From: Pseudocercospora fijiensis CIRAD86
Lineage: Eukaryota; Ascomycota; Dothideomycetes; Mycosphaerellales; Mycosphaerellaceae
Assembly (NCBI RefSeq): GCF_000340215.1
Contig: NW_006921547.1
Coordinates: forward strand, 468,140-532,139
DNA length: 64,000 nt
Reading direction: 5' to 3'
Positions 32,400-44,287 of the stretch are shown here, in pieces. The translations under genes were made by a program, and so were the position numbers. The notes beneath the pieces were generated by a model. That model saw nothing but the letters and a program-made list of their open reading frames with translations. It was not told the DNA's origin and did no database searches. The number at the start of each line of letters is the position of its first letter. Within the stretch, counting starts at the first letter, position 1.

Positions 32400-35235
32400 T
32401 ACAAAAACAACTTCCTAAGCAACTAATCTACTACGCCGACTTACTATTGCTTTAATATACCGTAATCCTTACTAGCAATAACCTTATTAGCTAGGCGGTC
32501 CTCCTGAACTCCTCCGTAGGTGTTAAAGCTGTTAGTACTAAAGTACTCGGCCTCGTAGTAAGCTTAATTAACGAGGAGGTTAGTAGCTTTGTCCTATATA
32601 GCCTTCTCCTACTCGCGTAGATATTCCTTAAGCTCCTCCTTACTAAACTAGAGGATTTGTTTAACTTCGTTCTAAATAACGTAACTTAACTAAGGAATTC
32701 TACCGACTAGGGTATCGGAAATGTAACTAAGGCCTTCGACTAAGATAGCCGTAGGGAAGGCGAATAGTACGAAGGTATTCGAACCTAGAAGAGCGGTTAG
32801 ATTGCAGTACGCCTTAGCAACCTTAGAGACGGTTAAGTCGTAGCCCTTAATCTTAGTACCGTTAATAACGCGAGAGTAGCCTAGATCGATTAATATACGG
32901 TCGCTCTTAGGCTTTAGATTACTATATAGAAGGTATAGCATCTAAATAGAGACTTCGTATTTCTTTAGAGGGTTAAGGATCTACTAAGCTACCTCGCCTT
33001 CGTTGGGCTAACTATCGAATATATAGTCGAGGTCGTCGGTAGTAAGGTGCTTATTAGTAAGCTTACTAATCTTGTTCGGTAGAACTAGGCTACGGCTATT
33101 AAGCTTCTTAACCTAGTTCTCGAAGACCTCTAGTTCGTATATGCCCTTAATAATAGTTAAATAGGCGGTCTTATCTTTAGATGTGAGAGAAACCTTAATA
33201 CGCAGATAGCTAGTACCCTTACTAGCTGCGAGCTTAACTATATCTTATCCGAGACGAGAAGTCTCCTTAGTAGGACAGTTCTTATAACTGCCTTTACCTA
33301 CCTTAAAGTACTTAGTAGGCTTAGGGACGGAAATAAGCTTATATATGTAATTAGGTCGAAGGGCAACGGCTAAGAGCTATAAGGCAGGATACTAACGGAC
33401 GATTTAGTTGCTTACTCTATAGGGTTAAAGAGTATTACGGCCTTCCTACTTAGACTTAGGCAGCTTACGTATATACTAAAAGTATATACGAAATTCCTCC
33501 TATATTAGGTCGACGATAAGAGAAAGATACGCTCTACGAGGCGATTATATCGAACTAAAGACTCGAGGGAAGATAGTATTACTAGTCTAGCGAAAGCGGT
33601 CGAAGGAGGTACCTTAGCCGAGAATACTAGCGACTAACTTGCTTTAACGATTAGTTAGCGTAAGATCGCGAGTAACAGCACTAGTAGGGTTAAATACGTA
33701 CAGTCCTAAGGAGGTCGGGGAGGTAGTAGGACGTCTAGGAAACTAGTTAGTATAATTAGTCTTAAGGGTAGTAAAGGCATCCTAATTAGCAATCTCGCGC
33801 CTAATCTTCAACAGGCGGCCGACGAGGACACTCGCCTTAGCACTAGTACAGAGACTACAGACCCTAGCGGCCTTCTTAACACAGTTAGTATATACAGCAA
33901 ACTGCTCTTTACCTAGCTTACTAAGGTCGTCGAGCTACTAATAGATAGATAGGGCGGCAGGAGCTCTGCCTATAGCGGCCTCAGGAACCACACCGATCTC
34001 GGTAATAAGGTACGTAATAGAGTCGCCCTCATAAGAACTATAGATATTCTTAGTTAATAAAATCGGCGAGAGGCCTCCATCCCTACGCTCGCTAAAGGAG
34101 CCTTCGGAGGAGATATCTTCTAGCGGCGTATCTAGTATATTAATAGCCGAGTTACCACAGTTAGTACCAGAAGGAGTGCTAAACTTCTTAGTAGCCTTAC
34201 AAAGGGCCTAGCGAGCGTATAGTGCCTTCTTACGCGCTCCTTCGGCCTTAGCGCGCTCGTCTTTAACTTCTTAAGGGACCTTACGGTTACGGGTCGAGCG
34301 ACGATCTTTAGCCTATATTTCTATAGCGAGCGCAAGACTAGTAGCCGTATCGGCCTCTATTTCTAGGCGAAGAGCTTTGCGTTTAAGAATATTAACGATA
34401 GGAGCCTCTTAACCTTTAATAATAAAACCTATACTATTAATACGATAGCCTTTCTCTTCCAGTAGATCCTTAGTAGTCTATATATTAAGATCGACCTAGA
34501 CAATTGTATCGTTATACCGCTTCTAGTAGGCTATCGTAAAGTCGTTAAGCGCAAAGGACAAGTTAAGTAACTGCTTGCCTACCTTCTTACTAGCGGTAGA
34601 TACACGATAGATTATAGTACGGGAAAGGTGCTTAGCGCCTTAGCGACGGACTCGATACTTATTAACGAACAAAGATACCTACTTAGTACGCTCTTATCTA
34701 CCGTAGGCGAAGTTAACAAGGCTCTTAGGAAGACTACTCAGGCCTCCCTAATGTTCGAAGGCCTAATCGAGGGTCTTAAAGCGTAAGCGAATCTAGGTAC
34801 TAGCTATCTCGAGGCTATAGACGATAGGAAAGGCTTATTAAATATCTATATCGTTAAGAACGTCGCGCTTAAAGATGCGCTTACCGATAGACTAACGTAA
34901 GTTGTTTATACCGTACGCAACTAAGATAGTAGCCTTCTTAATATTCCTATTAATAACGCGTAGTAGGGTACGAGCGTTCTCGATCTTCTTTTAAGGATCT
35001 TTAAAGGTAGTAACGATCTAAAGCAGTGCTCGAGACTAGTTGTAGTAGCTAAGGCGCTATCGGATAGGGCTTCGATCGGAACTAGGGCGGCTAGGCTTAG
35101 GTTAATAGGGGCAGGTAGGTCGCCGCTACTACTAGCCTCTAGCGGATTCGGGGCGCCGGAAGATATCTAGTTAACCGAAGCGGAAGTAGGTTAGAAACGA
35201 GTTTGCAAAACGTGTTCGTTACTTAATAATAATAA
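32400..35235 (-). pseudogene. Element B ORF3, large protein of unknown function
   Basis: A minus-strand frame of roughly 900 codons lies between pol and the 3' LTR, interrupted almost only by TAG/TAA. Segments in order: RFKTLDQAFEHQGGL, VGKQLLNLSFALNDF, INSIGFIIKGQEAPIV, LKRKALRLEIEADTATS, KDRRSTRNRKVPxEV, STPSGTNCGNSAINIL, SYEGDSITYLITEIG, YKLISVPKPTKYFKV, SDRILIDLGYSRVI, a hydrophobic TFVLFAFPTAILVEGL (about 32730-32780), and ELKEYLREQEKAI. A stretch of 83 codons (32941-32690) is fully open. The partial copy B' has the homologous start at about 58990-59280. I recognise no family. No signal peptide is evident, so an envelope role is not supported. Confidence 0.6.
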
Positions 35236-36330
35236 TTAAAGGGCTTAGATAGAAGGGGGGGTTTAGGCGGTAGCGAGTTAGTTAGTAATCGAGTAGAAGA
35301 AAGAGCTTAGGAAGCTCGCTTTAAATAGGGTACGAAGGTAACGTAGTCCGTATATTCCGCGCTAGTAAAGCAAACGGATAACAGCGGTATGTGAAAATGA
35401 AGCTATATACGAGACTTCTTTATTATTAGGGTAGGCTAAAGTTTAACAATCGACCTAGCTAATTGCTAGTAGCGACTACGCGCCTTTATTAACCTTTAGC
35501 TATCGTAGATTCTCGCGCGCTCGAAATATAACTAGTTAATTTAAGTCCCTAGTAGGAATCTATAGTAGTAAGGCTAGCGGGACTAATAATATCCCTAGGG
35601 TAGCATTAGTTTTTCCTAGAGATACTCGGTAACGAGAAGCAAGTCGCCGAGGCCTAGCGTAGCTAATTCGTCGGTATATTAGCCTATAGCACTACCGTTA
35701 TAGATGTAGTATTACCTTTTATATTAGCAAGCACGTAAAGGTAGTCCGTACGGTTACCTTCTTCCTTCTTCTAAACACTAAGCTTAATAGCCTAAGGTCC
35801 CTATTCTTAGAGGCTATAGGCCTAGGTTACTATATCTATCTAAGCGATAGGAAGGGAGAGGGATAGGGAACCTCCCTTTCTAAGTGTCCTATATAACTAG
35901 TACTAATTAGGGTAGGAATAGTCTTCTCTAGTAAAGTATCTTATTATAGTTAATACCTAAGGGTAGTTGCTAGAGTCTAGGAAACTAAAGGGAAATAGAC
36001 TAATAGTCCTAGAGAGATAGGGGGTTAGGCTCGGCTAGCTTCCTAATACTGCCCCTAGGGTATTATTAGGAAGTTATACGTCGTATAGTTCTTTCTAAGG
36101 AAACAAAGCAAAGGAATAAAGTTATAGCAACATCTATCGAAGGTAAAGGCAAAAGCAAAAGGCAATAGCAAGATAAGCTAAAAAAACAACAAATAACAAA
36201 TAAGAGTATAAATATTAGTAGGAATAGATAGCAGGTAAGGACTAAAGGTATAGGGCGGCACTATATTAATAGCGCGGAGAACAATTAATAAAAGCGAGGA
36301 AGCAACGTAGTAGAGGCAGATAGAGGCAAG
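35236..36330. other. Spacer between pol and ORF3 of element B
   Basis: About 1.1 kb with no recognised gene. It holds the palindrome at 36042-36070 and a weaker one near 35592. The region is conserved in B' (57840-58990), so it belongs to the element. Confidence 0.6.
36042..36070. other. Palindrome between pol and ORF3 of B
   Basis: CCTAATACTG-CCCCTAGGG-TATTATTAGG forms long inverted arms. The equivalent in B' is at about 57953-57985 and is partly decayed. Confidence 0.75.
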
Positions 36331-39300
36331 GAAGAGTAAGCAATTATTTAGTCTTAGGGTCCTCTAATATCTATAATTCTAGGAGGTCTTCGTCGCTAGA
36401 CTAGTTAAGTTCCTCCTCGGAGTTAGAGTTAGATAGCTAGAAGTCTAGTTTACTATCGGAATTAATATCGGAAATACTCTACGCGCAATTAATACGTATA
36501 TAACCCTCCCTTTATTTATAAGTTATTCTTAATAGCTTACTAAGACGTATCTAGGGATACGCGTAGTTATTAGGCAAAACAGGATCTATAATCGCGGTAG
36601 GATCCTCTTCTCGATAGGTATCTAAGGTCGGTAGAGGGTCTATAGAGGCACTAACTTCCTCCTTAGTAGGGAGAGGGCGGGTAGGTTCTCTTAATTCGAC
36701 GATCTTCTTTAGGTTAGCCTAAGGGTACGAGTGCTTTAAGGTAGCACTATTAAGTTCCTAAAGACGGTACGTAGAACCGTCGTAAAGGACCTCCTATACT
36801 CTATAAGGCCCTTTCTATTTAAAGGCTAGCTTATAGGAGTAACTATATTCTAGCTCGGACTAGTATAGGAGAACTATATCGCTAACCTTTAGAGGCTCCT
36901 AATTAATAGTATTATAGTTATTAAAATACTGCTTAGCCTCTTTACGAAGGCGACGTTATCGAGTAAGTCCCTTTTAAGAAGTAGTAGTTATCTCCTTAAG
37001 AGCCTTAGCGCGTAGGGTAAGAAGATCTACTCTAGCACGAATAGACCCCTAGTCGTAAACGTTATACGTACGGTAGGACAACTTAATCGGAAGAATAGCG
37101 TCTCTTCTAATTATAAGCTCCGCTAGTATAAGCCTAGTAGTATCGATAACGGTCGTTCGGTCTACCTAGAGAAGGGCTAGGACGTAGGTCGAGACCGCGA
37201 CTAACCTATTACTACTATTAGTTAACCTAGATAAGGCATCGATTAAAGACCGATAGCCGCGCTTAACGATAGCATTAGATTAGGGATAGTACAGGGAGAT
37301 GCGAACGTTCTTCGCCCTATACGAAATAAGTAGCGCTTAAACTTCTTTAGCTATATTAGTCGTAGCGTTATCTAAGATAATTTTATAGGGCGTACCCTAC
37401 CGGAAATAGGAAGGTAGCTATATTATAGGCGTTAATAGCACTATAGCCCTTACGGAAATAATAGGCTTTAGGCTACTAAGAAAGACCTTCCCGAATAATA
37501 TATAGGCTATTATTCCGGCTTAGATAAACCCTTCTACCGTACTACCGTTCTCTAGCCAACTAGGTAGCGGGAATACGTAGCTCGCCTAGCCGACGGTAGC
37601 TATTCCTAAAATTGCACTTAGGACAGCTCTTATAGTAGCGAGAGACATTAGCCTATACGCTATCCTACTAGTATCGTCGACAAAGGATATCGAAGGTGCC
37701 CTTCGCTACCCGGTAGCTAAGCTCGTCGTAAACTATACGAAGGATTTCCTGTCTTACTATAGGGTTATTAATAATACGCTAGAGAGGTGTATTAACTATC
37801 GCTTGTCGCTAAAGGATACAATCTTTAATAAGGAACCGTCGAGAATAGTAAATAACCCGATAGTATTAAGTCTTTAATAGACTAGGTGCTTTCTTCGTAT
37901 AGATTAGGAAGTAGGCGATATAATAGGAGTCGTCGGAGTAGACCCTATTAAGGATATTATCCCTATCTAATTTACCCGCCTTAGCTTTAGCCTAGTCGCT
38001 ATTAGTAGTAGGGTCCTCGTTAGCCTAACCCTTAGGCTACTCGCTAGGTTCGTTAGGTTAGTTATCGGGATAGTTATCGGTACTCGACGTAGTAATTGCT
38101 AGTATAGCATTAATATAGAAGGTAGTAAAGAAGGTATAGTTAATAACCGCGTCGATATCCTCTTCTTCTATTATTTCGGCAATATCCTCTTCTATAGTAG
38201 GCCTCCTAGAAAGGCTATCCGGTCTAGTATACTTCTTCCTAGTAACGTAGAAGACGTCGAAGTTAAACAAATAGATCTAGGCAACCTAACGAGCTATCGT
38301 AGAGTTTAGCAGGTCGGAGGCTGTCAGCATACGGCCAAGCTAACAGACTAGCGTCCAAGTATCGATTTCTAGACGAAAGAATATACTAAAGAGCTACGGT
38401 CGGAACTTCTTTAGAGCCTTATAGACTCCGAGGCATTCTCGCTTACTAGTATCGTATCGGGCCTCGATCGGTTTCTATAGCCCTAAGTCGTACTAGATAG
38501 GGTAACGTAAAGATAGCTCCTTACGGTTATGCTATATTAGTATCTCGCTATAGCCTTCCCCGCTCGAGTCGATAGTAATAACTAGCAAACCCGCACCCTC
38601 TAAGTAGTTAATAGATGTAAGTATAGGTACGGTAACGAGTACCTTAGTTACCGTATCCTTAGCTGCTTAGTAAACGGAGGTCTATTTAAACTTAGTATCC
38701 TTCTTAAGCAAGGCGTATAAGGGCTTATAAACTAACGCAAAGTTCTCGACCTAGATACGGAAGTAGGAGACTACTCTAAGCTAGGTTCGGACATCCTTCT
38801 AATAGGTAGGATCCGGCTAGGATACTATTTTTAGGACCCGTACGTTATTAGGATAGCGGCCGTTTTTATCGGTTACAAACCCGATAATATTTATTCGTTT
38901 ATATAGGAGCTAAAGCTTGTCTCTATAGACTATTAGATTAGCTCGCTCTAGGTCGTAGAGGATACTATCGAGGTTCTAGATATATTCGAGAAAGAACCTA
39001 CGGATACTAGGCTCTACTTCTTTATTATCGTACCTAGTTTTAGGGCCCTTAATACCGATGTCGTCGAGGAAAGGCATCGCTATATAGGAGATATAGGCCG
39101 CGAGGACTTAGTTTATAATGCGAACGAACTAGGCTACGGAGTTGGTTACCCCTTAGGGAAGGGTAGTTTGTCTATATAGCCTAAGAGGTATCTCGAAACT
39201 AGTAAGGTCGCGGCTATTAGGGTAAAGAGGAACTAGTCGTAGCCCGAGAAAACGTTAACTAGTAAGGCTATAATATAGTTAGTAAAGGCTTCCGAGAGCC

Positions 39301-40060
39301 TATTAGTCTCTAGAGGAAGGTTAGTATCTCTAATCGTAACTATACTAAACTTTTATATAGCGTTAATTAGACGGTACTTCTTTAGTTCCCTAGGAGCTGT
39401 CTTCTTTTAAACTAGGAAGTATAGATTGCGATACGAGGTATAGGAAGGCTCTAGTATACCGGCCTTTACGCGCTACCGTATTATATCCTTAACTATACCT
39501 CGTAGGCTTAGGTTTAGCTTAAAACCTAGGTAGGCCTAAGGCTTCTATTCGATCGTTCGGATCTTCTATAGAGGGGCAACCTCCGGATTAATTCTACCTA
39601 GGTAAGTGAAGTTATATACTAATACGGCTTCGCGGTTATATAGAAGCTCGTATAACAAGTCGAGCTCTCGATCCGAAAGTTCTATACTAGGTTTGATCTT
39701 CGCAAGCCTCTCCTCTATTAGCCTTAAACCCCTAGGAATAGTAGAGAACTTTTTAGTAATATATCTCTAATCGTACGGACTATCCCTAGGTAGCAATATT
39801 GCTTCCTAATTAAGACACTTTTGTCGCTAGTTAGGATTTCCGCTAGGATTAGACCTATCGGTAATATATACGCTACCCTTTACGGGCTTAATCTTGTTAG
39901 CAACCCTCTTATATAGGGTATATATACTAATCGCTTATAGGACCCGAGCTCTCTCTCTTTATCGCTAGGCCTAGAGATTAGCGTAATAAAACAGCGCGTA
40001 AACTTCTTTAGAAGTCTCCTTAAGTCGATAGGTATATAACTAGTAGTCCTAATTTATAAC
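36331..40060 (-). pseudogene. Pol of element B (RT, RNase H, integrase)
   Basis: Minus strand. The RT has LVNVFSGYDQF (about 39230-39265) and KLPFPKG. Then come a connection/RNase H part (TSKRECLGVYKALKKF near 38420) and PDSLSRRPTIEEDIAE near 38200, inside an open 70-codon stretch at 38270-38058. Integrase follows from about 37800, with a zinc-binding remnant (SCPKCNF near 37620, one Cys pair still present), to about 36700. The C-terminal tail is acidic (NSEEELN, SSDEDLLEL) and ends near 36331. Same pol lineage as H1/H2. Inactivated by RIP stops. Confidence 0.82.
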
Positions 40061-40082
40061 GCCGGCGAAAACGTAGGATTCG

Positions 40083-40107
40083 TAATAATACCCCCGGGGT
40101 AGTATTA
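40083..40107. other. Palindrome at the gag-pol boundary of B
   Basis: TAATAATAC-CCCCGGGG-TAGTATTA lies between the last gag/protease homology and the first pol homology. Confidence 0.75.
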
Positions 40108-40349
40108 GACTCGCGCTCTAATTAGTTAGTTCGGGTAGACCCGCCTCCGGTAAGGATACTTGCCGTAGTATTATTACCTTAACTCGCGCGCTAGGTAGTA
40201 ATCGTATTATACCCGCTAGATATATTATACTCGCTATCGCTTCGAGCATTCGTCTCCTTAGTATAGAACCTAGAAACTTGCCTTAACGTACGGAGCGGCG
40301 TACCTCTAGGTATAACCTATTTAAGCTATACTAACTTATAGCGCAGATT

Positions 40350-43200
40350 GCCGGTCTTATAACCGCGCTATAGCGTTTCCCGAAGATCGTTTAGAAGTAG
40401 TAAGGATGTCCTCGTAGGACCTATAGCTAGTGTTTCTAATATAACTAGCAAATACGACTCGGTTGCCCTTCTAGTTAGCGATAGTTCCCTCCTAGGAGCT
40501 ATCGTCGCAGTTGCGCTAGATACCCCGGGTTATACGAGACTATAGTCGTCTTAGAATAATTAGCGTGTTTAGGTTAGCGGCAATCTAGAAGGTAAAGGAA
40601 AAGCATATACCGAAGGCGTCTACTATAATATTATAGTAGGTACCTACTAGCGTAACCTCCCTATTTACTCCCTATATACCGAGGGAAATGTCTCTATTTA
40701 TTAGTAGCTTAAGCTATTTAGCCTAACGCTTACTTATAATAAGTAACTCCGAACCGTTATTAAGCATTACTAGCATCCACTAACTACAGCTTCCGATAGT
40801 AACTTATATATAGATAGTAGGGACGACGGCAAAGGAACGGGTAACTATAGAAAGGTCTATATTATTAGGGATAGAGTAAAGTTCCTTAGGTCGAGGAGGT
40901 CCTACTCAACCGATTTATTAGCTAGCAAATCGGATAGCCTTAATAGAAACTAAAACTAAAATAGGATCTAAGGTATTATTACTATTCCCTCGGCCTATCT
41001 CCTTAACCCCCTCTTCGTTAGTATTATTAATAGTCTCCTAGTTTTTAAAGGTTACCGATTCGTCTTCTACTAACTCTCGAGTACCTGAAAATTTAGGAAG
41101 GAACTATAGGGAAGAGATATCGATATAGTCTTCTCGCCCCTATTTCCTTCGAAGGGTAGCGAGGTCCTTTATAAAGGTAGTATTATTAGGGATTCGGCTC
41201 TAGAATAGGTTAGTAGGCAAACCGTATACTAGTAGCTCTCCTATAGACACGTTAGACTTAAGGTCTAAGAACTATAAAGCCTAGAAGAGCGCGTTTACCT
41301 TTGTATCTAAGGAGTTAGTAGGGCTAGCACTATACTTCTTTATATACCTATTAAAGCGAAAGCTCTTTAGATCGGATAACTTCCGCTTATAGGCCGGTAC
41401 GTGAGCTAGACCTAGGATACTACTAGTATTAGTAGTATTATCTTCTATATCGACCTCTAGAGTCTTCGGGACGACTAGGCTCTCTATAGATACCGTACTA
41501 GATCGGGCAGCGCGGTCTCTAGCTGTCTAGAGAGTCTTAGTTTTAGCGGTTAACTCCCGCTATTACTTAGCCTTATCGGCTGCCTTATTCTTTAGTACCC
41601 TAGTAGGGGCTGCCGTACTAGGGCGAGTAGGGTTCTACGGGCTCTTGCCCTTGCTTTAGGACTAGGTTTAGGACCTTATAGTAGCGTAGACATCTATACT
41701 ATTCTTAGTAACCGCGTAAACATTAGCGACTACGTCTAGGTCCTAAGAAATAAAGTTGACTTTAACGGCCTTAGTAGTACCGTTACTACTTCGCTCCTTA
41801 ACCTATTTAGCCCTAACCTTCTAAGTTTCTCGTTTAGTAATAGCGGCGAGGGTACTATTCCTAGTCTCCTTAAACTCGATCTTACCGCTATACTTCTTTT
41901 CTAGAAGGTTCCTTAGTTAAGGTAGCTTTAGGGCTCTTCGATCCTATTCGAAGTTAATCTTGTTACCGGTATCTACATAGTAGAACCGACTATTTACTTA
42001 TATAATAAGCTTCCTATTAAGAAGCTCTTTCTAGATAGGGTAAGACGATTAGATATACTTAAAACCGCTATATATCTAGCACTTCCTATCTAAGTTAGAA
42101 TAGATCTTCCGTATAGCGTAGATGTTAGCTAAAGGGGCTTTAGGGTAGTTAGGATCTAAAACCTAGCAGACTAGTAGCATATCGCCTAGTATAGTAGTAT
42201 TAACAACTTCCCTAACTCGCTATAATGCTTTCGTATTTAGGTTAAGCTAGGCTAGGGATTTAGCTAAGTCCGCAACGTTTTAGGAGTGTTTAGTAGTAGT
42301 AGGACTTGCGGTCTTAGGACTACTTTGCGATTTAGGAAGGAACTTAGGTCCCCTACTTCCTATAGCTTCTTTCCTAGCCTACGCTAGGTTATTCCTATCT
42401 TCGCCGTAGATAAACTTCCTCGTATTAGCGGAGCTATCGATATCGGCCTTAATATATAGTAGGACCTCTTTATACCTCCTAAAGCTCTTAGGATCGGCCT
42501 CGCTAAGCTTATAGCGACGGAAGATACGCTAAGCCGTAGGCTACGGCAACCCCTAGAGGAGTAGCCTCGTTCTCTAAGAATTTTCGAGGTTATTCTAGTC
42601 GATACCGTCCGCGGACTCGATAAATTCGCGGATATACCTCTTTAGGTCGTTATCCTTAGTACGCCTTACTAAGTAGAGGGCCTCGAGCTACGCGCGACTA
42701 CCTTTAATACGACGGCTATCGCGCTCCTAATACTCCCTTAGAAAGGCTAGCTTAAAGGTCTCCTAGTCGGTATTAGACTTGTCGTCCTTTTCTAGGTAGC
42801 TAACTAGGGTTCTAAGGGTTCGGTAAAGCTTAGTAATAGTAGTCCTCGTAAGGGACCGGATCTTATACTAGTCGGATTCTCTATCGAGCTTGTACTTAAT
42901 TAAGCCTTCCTTAAAACGCTCTATATATACTATAGCGTTCTACCCTTCGAATAAGGGGTTTATACTACTTCCTAGTTTAGGCGGGCGACGCCTGTTTTAG
43001 TAGAGAAGCTTAGTTTGCTTCTCTATTATCTTTATAAGGACATTATAGAGCGCCTCTAGCGTAGAAGGCTTAACGGCCCCTAGGTCGACGGCGCTTATAA
43101 TAACTAGTCGTCGCCTAATTTCCTCGATAATAGGGTTAGAGGCGTTTTCGGACTTAGAAGATTCCGCTAATTCTTAACGCTCGCTTTCGCTAGAGCTTAT
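40350..43200 (-). pseudogene. Gag (with retropepsin-like C-terminus) of element B
   Basis: A minus-strand frame opens near 43200 (SSSESERxELAESSKSE). It holds a retro-gag domain (INPLFEGxNAIVYIERFKEG, LKRYIREFIESADGI, about 42960-42600), a linker, and a C-terminal aspartic-protease-like part near 40790-40600: VMLNNGSELLIISK followed by INRDISLGIxGVN. Retropepsins need D-[ST]-G or, in this lineage, D-[ND]-G; here the Asp codon reads AAT (Asn), a TpG-to-TpA change that removes the catalytic residue. Stops are TAA/TAG. Confidence 0.75.
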
Positions 43201-44003
43201 TCGGTTGTTTGTAAAATAGTTAAAATAAAATACTATATAACGGTGTTTTTAGTATATTTGATTTATTACAATGTTGCCGCGCGAGAAAATAGTATACTAG
43301 GCTGTTTTCTTCTAATATTACCCCCGGGGTAGTATTAGGATTTAGCCTCCTAGAGGTCGCCTAAACACCTCTAGGAGCTTAATTTAGTAAACTTAGACGA
43401 AAGCCGCTCGGAGGAAGGGACTACAATCTCTATTTATACCTAGATCCTAGAAACTAGCTCCTTTACTAACTCTCGTTATCTCCTTTAGCTAGGCGGGGGG
43501 GGCGGTATCCTTCTTTTCCTAGTAGAAGGCTAAGTACTATCCGAGCGAGGCTACGAACCTAGGAACAATCTATCCGATTAATAGAGGACTCCCCGGCTAT
43601 CCGACCTATAATCTAGAATTTACTATCGATCGATAGTCTTAGTAAACTAAGCAAGGCCGATAGGTAATTAATCTATCTCTTCCTTAGGCGGGGCTTATCT
43701 CGAGCAAGCGGTACTAAATAGGTCTTCGACCTAGAGCCGAGTCCTTAAAAGCTAGCTATAGTCGTAGACTAGGCCCTAAGCTGTAACAGTCCTAAGGGTT
43801 TGTAGCTTTTCGGGGTTAAAGAGATACCCTCGTTAAGAGGTTTCTTCGCTTGTTGTAATAGCCCCTCGAGATACTTCTATATCGTCTATATCGTAGGCTC
43901 TTATCGTACCCTCGCTCTAGTTATAGCTATTCGTGCCCTAGGACTACCTTCGATATACCTACACTTATTAGATATAAAGAGATAGCCCTACCTTCGGCTC
44001 TAA
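43201..44003. other. Leader of element B with palindrome 43312-43339
   Basis: An untranslated-type region between the 5' LTR and gag. It contains the palindrome CTAATATTA-CCCCGGGG-TAGTATTAGG at 43312-43339, about 110 bases upstream of the gag frame. Next to the LTR on the minus strand is TTAGAGCCGAAGG, where the primer-binding site should lie. A G-run (43496-43504) and a near-palindromic ATCGATCGAT are present; no gene seen. Confidence 0.6.
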
Positions 44004-44283
44004 TAAAGGACAGAAACTAATACTACTACTACTACTAGCAGCAATAGTATAGGAAACCGAGGGTAATATAACCTATAACAATATAGGTAGCTATGTTTAG
44101 CGTAATAGGATAACAAGACCGTTACTTAGGCTAATAACTAGAGCCCCACAATATAGGCATTGTAGAAGTGTAATATAAACAATGTACTATACGAGGTTAG
44201 TACTCTATCTATAGTATATAAGGAGGCCTCTTATATAGGCTTAAAGCTTAGCCTATATATATAGGGCCGGTTACTAGCTAATA
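44004..44283 (-). repeat. 5' LTR of element B
   Basis: Direct repeat of 31958-32240. It is followed by CTAG, matching the four bases before the other LTR. Confidence 0.9.
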
Positions 44284-44287
44284 CTAG

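Larger units (their letters stand above)
31958..44283 (-). mobile_element. Full-length 12.3-kb Ty3/Gypsy element B with a third ORF
   Basis: Element B is bounded by direct repeats of about 280 bp (31958-32240 and 44004-44283) and a CTAG duplication (31954-31957, 44284-44287). On the minus strand the LTR starts TATTAGCTAG and ends CTTTA, as TG...CA would after RIP. A polypurine tract lies next to the 3' LTR at 32241-32258. Order on the minus strand: 5' LTR, leader (44003-43200), gag (43200-40350), pol (40060-36331), ORF3 (about 35235-32400), 3' LTR. At 12.3 kb it is about twice the usual Gypsy size; ORF3 and long spacers account for this. Confidence 0.88.

Noticed and set aside
32400..35235. 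ORF3 of B as a retroviral-type envelope gene
   Set aside because: Position fits, but there is no visible signal peptide, cleavage site or C-terminal membrane anchor; the one hydrophobic stretch is internal.
43850..44003. Second LTR next to the B LTR, from the shared GATAGCCCTACCTTCGGCT block
   Set aside because: The block also occurs in the E LTRs, but only about 20 bases match and the orientation relative to transcription is opposite.
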